This document shows, in pieces, positions 43,951 to 51,050 of a DNA stretch of 64,000 nt (the first letter of the stretch is position 1; the number at the start of each line of letters is the position of its first letter). A program made the position numbers and the translations under genes. This DNA is from HKCCE3408 sp038530555. GTDB taxonomy: Bacteria; Pseudomonadota; Alphaproteobacteria; Rhodobacterales; Rhodobacteraceae. Below the pieces are notes generated by a model. It ran no database searches. It was not told where the DNA came from and saw only the letters and a list, made by a program, of their open reading frames with translations. Location of the stretch: the NCBI GenBank assembly GCA_038530555.1, contig JBCBCN010000005.1, positions 1-64,000 of the forward strand. Direction: 5' to 3'.

Positions 43951-44763
43951 ATGCGCTGGATCAACAAAAAACCGGGGGCAGCGCTGCGCGTTCTATTGGT
44001 GGCGCTGCCCTTCGCGCTGGTGGCGGTTTTTTATATGACCGCCTCGGCCGCGCGGTTGGCCGAAAACCCGCAGGACCGCATCCTGCCCGCGCCTTCGACA
44101 CTGGCCAGCACCGCTTGGCGCCTGATGACACAGGAAGACCGCCGCTCGGGCGAGATCGTCTTTTGGCTCGACACTGTTTCAAGCCTGGGGCTGCTGTTTG
44201 CCGGGGTCGGGATTGCCGCCGCGATGGGCCTGGTCTTCGGTGTTGCCATCGGCCTTATTCCTTACGTCCGGTCTACGTTGCGCAGTTTTGTGGCCGTCAT
44301 CTCGATGATCCCGCCGCTCTCGATCCTGCCGATCCTGTTCATCACGCTGGGCCTGGGCAACACCGCCAAAATCGCCCTCATAGTAATCGGCATCGGCCCA
44401 TTTTTGATCCGCGATATTGCGCAACGGGTGATCGATCTGCCGGTTGAGCAATTTGTCAAAGCCCAAACCCTGGGCGCAACGTCCACGGCCATTGCTTTGC
44501 GCGTGGTGATCCCGCAGATCCTGCCGCGCCTGATCGGCTCGGTACGGCTCGCGATTGGGCCCGCTTGGCTGTTTCTGATCGCCGCCGAAGCGATCGCCTC
44601 CGAACAAGGCCTCGGCTACCGTATCTTTCTAGTGCGCCGCTTCCTCGCCATGGATGTGATCTTGTTCTACGTGGCTTGGATCACGCTTCTGGCGTTTCTC
44701 ATCGACTACACTTTGCGCCAGATCTCCAAGCGCGCCTTCCCCTGGGATGGAGAAGCGCTGTGA
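43951..44763 (+). CDS. Guanidine-type ABC transporter permease
   Basis: A 270-residue inner-membrane protein of the nitrate/sulfonate/taurine permease type (BPD_transp_1). There are about six hydrophobic helices. The EAA-like cytoplasmic loop motif (QFVKAQTLGATSTAIALRVVIPQILPRLIG) is where the ATPase docks. The ATG is 7 bp past the SBP stop, so an upstream frame overlapping the SBP is discarded. The stop overlaps the GTG start of the ATPase by four bases (GTGA). Cargo is inferred from the riboswitch and from the binding protein, not from this sequence. Confidence 0.9.
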   Translation: MRWINKKPGAALRVLLVALPFALVAVFYMTASAARLAENPQDRILPAPSTLASTAWRLMTQEDRRSGEIVFWLDTVSSLGLLFAGVGIAAAMGLVFGVAIGLIPYVRSTLRSFVAVISMIPPLSILPILFITLGLGNTAKIALIVIGIGPFLIRDIAQRVIDLPVEQFVKAQTLGATSTAIALRVVIPQILPRLIGSVRLAIGPAWLFLIAAEAIASEQGLGYRIFLVRRFLAMDVILFYVAWITLLAFLIDYTLRQISKRAFPWDGEAL

Positions 44764-45530
44764 GTTTTGTGAAAATCCGCGGGGTGGCGCAACGCTATGG
44801 GCCTCGCACGATCATCGAAAATATCAATATGGATGTCGAGCGGGGGCAATTTATCTCGATTGTCGGCGCCTCGGGCTGCGGCAAGTCCACCTTCCTTCGG
44901 CTGCTTCTTGCACAAGAACAACCTTCGGCTGGGACGATAGAAATTGACGGTGCGCCCATGGTGCAGGAGCCGGGCCGTGACCAGGGCGTGGTGTTCCAGA
45001 GATACTCTGTTTTTCCCCATATGCGCGTGGTCGATAACCTGGTCGCGCCCCGGGCCTTTGGGGTCTCCTTTTTCGGGCGTCTGTCCCGCGCCGAGCGCCA
45101 TGCCGAGCGCCAAAAGGCCCTCGTCACCCTGGCCCGGATCGGGCTTGACCATGTGGCCGAGCAGTTCCCGGCCAGCCTGTCGGGCGGGATGCTGCAACGT
45201 CTTGCCATCGCCCAGGCGTTGGCCGGGGATCCAAAGATCCTATTGCTCGATGAGCCCTTCGGCGCGCTGGATCCCGGCACCAAGATCGTGATGCACGATT
45301 TCCTCCAGGAGCTGCGCGATGAGACCGGCATGACCGTCTTCATGGTCACCCACGATCTGGAGGAGGCGTTCAAATTGGGGGACCGCGTCTGGGCCTTTGA
45401 TAAGCCGGTCTGGGACCCCGAAGACCCCGAGAAGAACGCCGCCACGATCACCTACGATTTCGATGCCCGCGACAACGGGATTCCCTATCAAACATTGAAG
45501 GAAAACACGAATGTTCTCGTCCCGCACTAG
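44760..45530 (+). CDS. Guanidine-type ABC transporter ATPase
   Basis: The start is the GTG at 44760 (VSFVKIRGVAQRYG), which overlaps the permease stop; the longer open frame upstream is out of context. The 256-residue ATPase has Walker A GASGCGKST, a Q-loop near VVFQRYSVFP, signature LSGGMLQRLAIAQAL, Walker B ILLLDEPFGALDP and the H-loop VTHDLEEAF. It belongs to the NitT/TauT ATPase family. Its last codons overlap the start of the guanidinase gene by 20 bases, showing tight coupling along the operon. Confidence 0.93.
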   Translation: MSFVKIRGVAQRYGPRTIIENINMDVERGQFISIVGASGCGKSTFLRLLLAQEQPSAGTIEIDGAPMVQEPGRDQGVVFQRYSVFPHMRVVDNLVAPRAFGVSFFGRLSRAERHAERQKALVTLARIGLDHVAEQFPASLSGGMLQRLAIAQALAGDPKILLLDEPFGALDPGTKIVMHDFLQELRDETGMTVFMVTHDLEEAFKLGDRVWAFDKPVWDPEDPEKNAATITYDFDARDNGIPYQTLKENTNVLVPH

Positions 45531-46749
45531 GACACATAACCCGGCCCTGATGGGGCGCGACGACCGGCGCTACCACCATCCTGATCTCAGTCGCATGCAA
45601 GGCTGGCAGGCGATGCAGGCAGAGGCCGATATCCCCGGTGGCCGCTGGGCCGAAGAGCGAAAATGGGCGCTGCATATGGGCCTGACCGGCGCTGACAGCA
45701 TCGAAGACAAGACCATCCCGACCTTCGCGCGCGGAGAGCTGCCGCATTACGCGGGCATCGCCACCTTCCTCAACGCGCCCTATTCCGAGGATGTCACCGA
45801 GGTGGCCGATTACGACGCCACCGTGCTGGGCATCCCGTTCGACGGAGGCACCACCTACCGGCCTGGTACGCGGTTCGGGCCGCAAGCGCTCCGCCGTATC
45901 TCGGCGCTATACACGCCCTACAATTACGAGATGGCCGTCGATCTGCGCGAGCAGATGACTTTGTGTGATGCGGGCGATGTTTTCACCATTCCAGCCAATA
46001 TCGAAAAGTCATTCGATCAGATCAGCCGTGCGGTCAGCCATGTATTTTCCAGTGGTTCTCTGCCAATCATGATTGGTGGGGATCACTCAATTGGGTTTCC
46101 CTGCATCCGTGGAATTGCCGAATGCACGTCGAAGAAAATCGGCATCGTGCATTTCGACCGCCACGCGGACATCCAGGAAAAGGACCTTGATGAGCGTATG
46201 CACACGACGCCGTGGTTCCATTCCACCAACTTGCCAAATGTGCCGGCCAAGAACTTGGTGCAAGTGGGTATCGGCGGCTGGCAGGTGCCGCGTGATGCGG
46301 TCAAGACAGCGCGGGAGCGGGAGACGAATATCCTAACTATGAGCGACGTTGAGAAGATGGGCGTCGACAAGACCGCAGAGATGGCGCTGGAGATGGCGTG
46401 GGACGGGGTCGACATGGTTTATATGTCCTTTGACATCGACTCCATCGATTGCGGGTTCGTGCCCGGGACCGGCTGGCCCGAGCCGGGCGGGTTCCTACCG
46501 CGCGAGGCGCTGGCCCTGGTCTCCAAGGTCGCGTCCGAGGGGATCTGTGGCATGGAGCTTGTCGAGGTCTCGCCGCCCTATGACCAATCCGACATCACCG
46601 CGCTGATGGGCACCCGCGTTGTGGTCGATGTCCTGGGAAGTCTGGTGGCCGCAGGCAAGCTTGGCGCCCACAAACCCCATATCGACAAACCCGTCTCGAT
46701 CCCGCGCGGGGAAGAGGTTGGCCGGAGGAGGTGGTGCAATGCCACATGA
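45511..46749 (+). CDS. gdmH: Ureohydrolase of the guanidinase (GdmH) type
   Basis: A 412-residue member of the arginase/agmatinase superfamily. All six metal ligands are present: His192 (GGDHSI), Asp216-His218-Asp220 (FDRHAD), Asp308 and Asp310 (FDIDSID), with Glu352 further on. It is about 100 residues longer than agmatinase, mainly because of an N-terminal extension (1-85), and the block DRHADIQEKDLDERMHTTPW matches my memory of Synechocystis guanidinase GdmH, a nickel enzyme that hydrolyses guanidine to urea and ammonia. Placement in a ykkC-riboswitch operon with an uptake system strongly supports guanidine over agmatine. Nickel rather than manganese is inferred. It overlaps the ATPase and the next gene. 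Confidence 0.88.
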   Translation: MFSSRTRTHNPALMGRDDRRYHHPDLSRMQGWQAMQAEADIPGGRWAEERKWALHMGLTGADSIEDKTIPTFARGELPHYAGIATFLNAPYSEDVTEVADYDATVLGIPFDGGTTYRPGTRFGPQALRRISALYTPYNYEMAVDLREQMTLCDAGDVFTIPANIEKSFDQISRAVSHVFSSGSLPIMIGGDHSIGFPCIRGIAECTSKKIGIVHFDRHADIQEKDLDERMHTTPWFHSTNLPNVPAKNLVQVGIGGWQVPRDAVKTARERETNILTMSDVEKMGVDKTAEMALEMAWDGVDMVYMSFDIDSIDCGFVPGTGWPEPGGFLPREALALVSKVASEGICGMELVEVSPPYDQSDITALMGTRVVVDVLGSLVAAGKLGAHKPHIDKPVSIPRGEEVGRRRWCNAT

Positions 46750-47155
46750 TATCGTGGGTGGTCATATCGGCCACAACCATAGCCACAATGATTACCTTCA
46801 ATCGCATCTCAAACCCGAGGATCAGGCAGCGGACCTTCAGGTTCTGACCGCACAGTTCATCGAAGGTTTCGTGCAGGCAAGCGACAAGGCGGCCTATCTA
46901 AAGCTGGCCGGCGTGCCGTTGGAGCGACCTGGCCAATCCGGCGAAACGGCTTTGAAGCTTGTGGATGTGGAGCTGACGACGGAATGGCAGGTGGGCACGG
47001 CCTCGCCGTCCTTTGGTTCTCGCGAGTTGAGCTATCTGCCTTATCCCGGCGAGATGATCCGCGAACGGACCAATATGGCGCTGATTTATGTGTCGATGGA
47101 GGAGAAAGACAAATTAGATATCCGCACATTTCTGGCGGATCGGGAGGAGCACTGA
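46739..47155 (+). CDS. Small His-rich protein, last gene of the guanidine operon
   Basis: The ATG at 46739 follows GGAGGAGG, a strong ribosome-binding site, and overlaps the guanidinase stop region. The 138-residue protein begins MPHDIVGGHIGHNHSHNDYL, with histidines at 3, 9, 12, 14, 16 and 23, a typical Ni/Zn/Cu-binding tract. The rest is a compact alpha/beta protein with no motif that I recognise; no cysteine, no signal peptide, no membrane helix. Known guanidinases depend on HypA/HypB-like nickel chaperones, and none is seen here. A metal-loading or storage role for this protein is my hypothesis. It is the most plausible new component of the operon. Confidence 0.75.
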   Translation: MPHDIVGGHIGHNHSHNDYLQSHLKPEDQAADLQVLTAQFIEGFVQASDKAAYLKLAGVPLERPGQSGETALKLVDVELTTEWQVGTASPSFGSRELSYLPYPGEMIRERTNMALIYVSMEEKDKLDIRTFLADREEH

Positions 47156-47234
47156 AGGGGGATCTCAGGACGTTGGCAGGACCGAGTTCTCACAGCTGGG
47201 ATAAAGCCGAATTAGGTCGTGGGGCGCCCTGCCG

Positions 47235-47756
47235 TCACATCCCAAAGCGCGCGCGAAGGCTTTGCAGAGTGTAGGATTTTTCGACTGGACCGTGCTCTTC
47301 GGGGAAGAAGTTGGGATCGGTTGGAAGGCAGTCGCGGCCGCACACCTGGTGGATGTCGCCGGTCTGGCCATTGACGTACCAGAGCCGTCCGCCGGGGGTC
47401 GAGACCCAGCCGTTGACGCCCACGCGCATGTCACCCTCGACATCGGTCACCGAAGGCACTTCGCCGTCAAAGCCCAGTGCCCAGGCGGCGTGGGTATGCC
47501 AGGACGATACCACGTTTTGACCAGGCTCGATGGGCAGGGAGAGGCACGAGGCCTCGGTTCCCCAGCTGTGTTTCGTCGACGTGAAGCTGCCGTCCGGGTT
47601 CTGGATGATCCAGCCGCAAACCTCTCGGTTGAACTCGACAGACAGGGCATTGAGCGGGGCCAAAAGCGCGCTGGCGAACTCGATCTCTTCGGCCGATTGC
47701 GCCGAGGCCGCGCTGCCAATGGCGATCAGCGACAATGTGGACAGCAATTCGCGCAT
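47235..47756 (-). CDS. Secreted DUF4329 protein with JAMM-like motif
   Basis: A 173-residue protein with a signal peptide (MRELLSTLSLIAIGSAASAQ). It is clearly related to the lipoprotein at 31543: both have E-x-C-G (Glu45, Cys47 here), W-H-T-H (His87 and His89), P-S-V-T-D (Ser102, Asp105), GWVSTPGGRLWYV and CGRDCLPTDPNFFPEE near the C-terminus. The E...HxH...SxxD series resembles JAMM metalloproteases with a longer loop. No lipobox here, so it is free in the periplasm or secreted. It is convergent with the guanidine operon; I see no direct link. Confidence 0.75.
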   Translation of the reverse strand: MRELLSTLSLIAIGSAASAQSAEEIEFASALLAPLNALSVEFNREVCGWIIQNPDGSFTSTKHSWGTEASCLSLPIEPGQNVVSSWHTHAAWALGFDGEVPSVTDVEGDMRVGVNGWVSTPGGRLWYVNGQTGDIHQVCGRDCLPTDPNFFPEEHGPVEKSYTLQSLRARFGM

Positions 47757-47899
47757 CGTTAACTCCGTTCGAAAAGGTACCGCGGGCGGGTATGATGGTG
47801 CCCTGCGTGCTTATCCGGCGCAAGAGGGTGTCCGGTAAGGTCTCATTGACAAGCCCCTGGTTCGGCGGGCAGAGCGGCCCGGTAGACGGGAGACACGGC

Positions 47900-48271
47900 A
47901 TGCGGGTTTTGGCGGCAATCGGTTTTTTGACAGCTCTGGGGCTGACGGCCTGCGGTCGCAATGACCCGGGCCCGGCGCCGTTTTTGGGCATCACCCCCGG
48001 GACCTATCAGGGCCAGGCCGGTCAAACCTGTGCTCTTTTGGAATTTCTAGGGGTCAGGGCCTTTCGTCGGGGTGGCGAAGTGCGCGGCAGTCTCGATCCC
48101 GGCTGCACCGGCCAAGCCAGCGCAGTGGAGGTGCAGGTCAACCGTGACGTCATCGCGCTGGGCGATGCGGTGGTGATGGTGACGGCCGTGGGCCCACAGA
48201 GCTTTTCCGGGACCTTCAGCCGAGGTGGCACGAGCCAAGAGGTTCGATTTGACCGGGTTGCCGGGCGCTAA
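47900..48271 (+). CDS. Small lipoprotein of unknown function
   Basis: A 123-residue protein starting with ATG at 47900 after GGGAGA. Its N-terminus (MRVLAAIGFLTALGLTAC) carries an LTAC lipobox, so it should be a lipoprotein. The mature part is small and beta-rich (GTYQGQAGQTCALLEFLGVRAF, then FSGTFSRGGTSQEVRF) and contains three cysteines. I do not recognise a family. It is divergent from the DUF4329 gene at 47756 and is followed by a 177-bp gap with no clear feature. Confidence 0.65.
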   Translation: MRVLAAIGFLTALGLTACGRNDPGPAPFLGITPGTYQGQAGQTCALLEFLGVRAFRRGGEVRGSLDPGCTGQASAVEVQVNRDVIALGDAVVMVTAVGPQSFSGTFSRGGTSQEVRFDRVAGR

Positions 48272-48448
48272 GGCTCAGATACTGCCTCAGATACTGGCCC
48301 AATCGGTGAAGCGGAAGGGTGTCGAAGTCGGTTGCGGCGGGGGCTTCTGGGCGGAGTTCGGTTTGGGTGGTTTTGACTGTGGCACGGGATACGCCTCCTA
48401 GTAAGGGGGTTACCCCAGTAGGACGAGGCCCGGTGCGTTTGGGTTCAA

Positions 48449-49153
48449 TCAGAAGCTGAAAGTCGCCACGGTGGTGCCGGCGGGGACATCTGTGGGCAGG
48501 TTAAGGCCGCGCAGCGTGCGAAGACCCGGCGGGCGCGGGAGGCCGAGATTGGCAGACGCCAGGGTATCCTCGTCGACCTGGTGGTCCGCGCAGCGCCCGG
48601 TCTCATTCCAGATCGACCGGGAGATCGGTCCCGCGACAGTGCCCGAGATCACGCGCGGCGCGATATCGTTGGGCGCGACGCGTTCCTGGTCAATCAGAGC
48701 TTTAATCGCCTCGGCGATGATGTCGGCGCTTTCTTGAAAACTGACCGCTGCATAGGGCTGATAGACGGGGTCGGGGTTCTCGTCGCTCAGGCAATGCCGC
48801 GCCACGAACAGCCAGTCATGCACGATATAGGCCGGACCGTAGCCCCAGGGTGAGAAGCCGTTGAACAGCTGCGCCGGGCGCGGGATCGAGCCGCCGTCGG
48901 TCTTGAGCGCGGGCGGCGTGATGCGGGTGATGGTGGCGTCCGGATTGGTGCGGATGAAACTGAGCGGGCGGACCGGATCGGGGATGTAGATAAAAGCCCC
49001 GTCGCCCGCCCCTGGATCGCCCTCTCCGACCCAGACAACGTGCAGCACGCCTTCGAAGCGTCCGCTGGGCAGATTGTCGAAATCGACCGTGCCGCAGGAG
49101 GTGAGAGTAAGGGCGAGAGCCGCGAGAAGGCCCCGCATTTTGAGCAAACGCAT
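48449..49153 (-). CDS. DUF1353 lipoprotein
   Basis: A 234-residue protein with an LTSC lipobox (MRLLKMRGLLAALALTLTSC) and a central DUF1353 signature, TDGGSIPRPAQLFNGFSPWG followed by YGPAYIVHDWLFVARHC. DUF1353 proteins occur in phages and in bacteria; their role is unknown, although the conserved His-Asp-Trp has been suggested to be part of an active site. Here it appears as a stand-alone chromosomal gene with a lipoprotein signal, so a cell-envelope role is likelier than a phage one. It lies 93 bp downstream of ettA on the same strand. Confidence 0.8.
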   Translation of the reverse strand: MRLLKMRGLLAALALTLTSCGTVDFDNLPSGRFEGVLHVVWVGEGDPGAGDGAFIYIPDPVRPLSFIRTNPDATITRITPPALKTDGGSIPRPAQLFNGFSPWGYGPAYIVHDWLFVARHCLSDENPDPVYQPYAAVSFQESADIIAEAIKALIDQERVAPNDIAPRVISGTVAGPISRSIWNETGRCADHQVDEDTLASANLGLPRPPGLRTLRGLNLPTDVPAGTTVATFSF

Positions 49154-49246
49154 CGGTCCAATCCTTTAACAAATGCCAAAGTCTAGGGGCGCGGAACGCC
49201 CTTTGGCAATCGGGATCGGACTTAGACCCTGCCCAGCGGCCAGATG

Positions 49247-50902
49247 TCAGCGGGTGAACTTTTTGTACTTCACCCGCTTGGGCTCCAGCGCGTCTGGGCC
49301 GAGGCGGCGCTTTTTGTCTTCTTCGTAATCGCTGAAGGCGCCTTCGAACCATTCGACATGCGCCTCACCCTCGAAGGCGAGAATGTGGGTGCAGATGCGA
49401 TCAAGGAAGAAGCGGTCGTGGCTGATGACGACGGCGCAGCCCGCGAACTCGGTCAGCGCGTCTTCGAGGGCGCGGAGCGTTTCGACATCGAGATCGTTGG
49501 TCGGCTCATCGAGCAGTAGGACATTGCCGCCGGATTTTAGCAGCTTGGCCATGTGGACGCGGTTGCGTTCGCCGCCTGAGAGCAGACCCACCTTTTTCTG
49601 TTGGTCGCCGCCCTTGAAGTTGAAGGCGGAGCAATAGGCGCGAGAGTTCATCTGCGCGTCGCCCAGCTCGATCACCTCACCGCCGTCGGAAATTTCCTCC
49701 CAGACGGTTTTGTCAGCGCCGAGCGCGTCGCGGGATTGATCGACATAGGCAAGTTCGACCGTGTCGCCGTATTCCAGATCTCCGGCGTCAGGCGTCTCTT
49801 GGCCGGTGAGCATGCGGAAGAGCGTGGATTTGCCCGCGCCGTTGGGGCCGATGACACCGACGATGCCGCCGGGCGGGAGCGCGAAGCTGAGATCCTCAAT
49901 CAGGAGCTTATCGCCATAGGCTTTATTTAAGCCGTTGATCTCGATCACCTTTTGACCCAGGCGAGGGCCGTTGGGGATGATGATCTGGGCGCGGCTGAGC
50001 TTTTCACGCTCGGACTGACCGGCGAGTTCTTCATAGCGGTCGATCCGCGCCTTCTGTTTTGATTGGCGGGCTTTGGCGCCTTGCCGGATCCATTCAAGCT
50101 CCCGCTCGAGGGTTTTTTGACGTGATTTGTCCTCGCGCGCCTCTTGCTCGAGCCTTTTGGCCTTCTGCTCGAGCCAGGCGGAGTAGTTGCCCTCATAGGG
50201 GATGCCGCGACCGCGGTCGAGCTCGAGGATCCAGCCGGTTATTTCGTCGAGGAAATAGCGATCATGGGTGACGATCAGGCAGGTGCCTTTGTAATCGATC
50301 AGGTGCTGTTGCAGCCACGCGATGGTTTCGGCGTCGAGGTGGTTCGTCGGTTCATCGAGAAGCAGCATGTCGGGCGCTTCGAGGAGTAATTTGCACAAAG
50401 CGACGCGGCGGCGCTCCCCGCCTGAGAGGTTCTCGGGCATCGCTTCGTCGGGCGGGCAGCGGAGCGCTTCCATGGCGACGTCGATCTGGGCGTCGAGGTC
50501 CCAGAGATTGGCGGTGTCGATCTCATCCTGCAGCGCCGCCATTTCATCGGCGGTCTCGTCGGAGTAGTTCATCGCCAGCTCATTGAACCGGTCGAGCTTG
50601 GCCTTTTTCGCGGCGACGCCCAGCATGACGTTGTCGCGGACGCTGAGGCTTTCGTCGAGCTGCGGCTCCTGCGGGAGGTAGCCTACGCGCGCGCCCTGAG
50701 CGGCCCAAGCCTCACCAGTGAAATCGGTGTCGAGGCCCGCCATGATACGCATCAGCGAGGATTTACCAGCGCCGTTTACGCCGACCACGCCGATTTTGAC
50801 GCCGGGCAGAAAGCTGAGCCGGACGTTTTCAAAGCACTTTTTACCGCCAGGATAGGTCTTTGAGACGCCGTCCATGTGATAGACATATTGGTAGCTGGCC
50901 AT
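49247..50902 (-). CDS. ettA: Energy-dependent translational throttle protein EttA (ABC-F)
   Basis: An ABC-F protein of 551 residues with two ATPase domains in one chain. Walker A motifs are GVNGAGKSS and GPNGAGKST; signatures are LSGGERRRVA and LSGGERNRVH; Walker B motifs are MLLLDEPTNHLD and VLLLDEPTNDLD. The arm region with the EttA-type signature and the linker with many charged residues (KQKARIDRYEELAGQ) are present, and the length is right for EttA. It binds the ribosomal E site and slows the first peptide bond when ATP is low. No antibiotic-resistance motif is seen. Confidence 0.95.
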   Translation of the reverse strand: MASYQYVYHMDGVSKTYPGGKKCFENVRLSFLPGVKIGVVGVNGAGKSSLMRIMAGLDTDFTGEAWAAQGARVGYLPQEPQLDESLSVRDNVMLGVAAKKAKLDRFNELAMNYSDETADEMAALQDEIDTANLWDLDAQIDVAMEALRCPPDEAMPENLSGGERRRVALCKLLLEAPDMLLLDEPTNHLDAETIAWLQQHLIDYKGTCLIVTHDRYFLDEITGWILELDRGRGIPYEGNYSAWLEQKAKRLEQEAREDKSRQKTLERELEWIRQGAKARQSKQKARIDRYEELAGQSEREKLSRAQIIIPNGPRLGQKVIEINGLNKAYGDKLLIEDLSFALPPGGIVGVIGPNGAGKSTLFRMLTGQETPDAGDLEYGDTVELAYVDQSRDALGADKTVWEEISDGGEVIELGDAQMNSRAYCSAFNFKGGDQQKKVGLLSGGERNRVHMAKLLKSGGNVLLLDEPTNDLDVETLRALEDALTEFAGCAVVISHDRFFLDRICTHILAFEGEAHVEWFEGAFSDYEEDKKRRLGPDALEPKRVKYKKFTR

Positions 50903-51050
50903 GCTTCCTCCGCTGCTTGGCGGTCAGATAGCTGAGCTTGGGTCGCTTCGCAATCGGTGTGGGGCGCGGGCGAGGGTCAGTATTACACCGCGCAAGCGTT
51001 GGTCGGAGCGGTGGCGGTTGGAATTAAGTCCTTCGCTGTGGCTGGCCCGT

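Noticed and set aside
45511..46749. Agmatinase (speB) as the name for the ureohydrolase
   Set aside because: The protein is 100 residues longer than agmatinases, and both the riboswitch and the transporter point to guanidine. Arginine decarboxylase and putrescine genes are not nearby.
48449..49153. Prophage gene from the DUF1353 domain
   Set aside because: There is no neighbouring phage gene and the protein carries a lipoprotein signal, so a stand-alone envelope protein is more likely.
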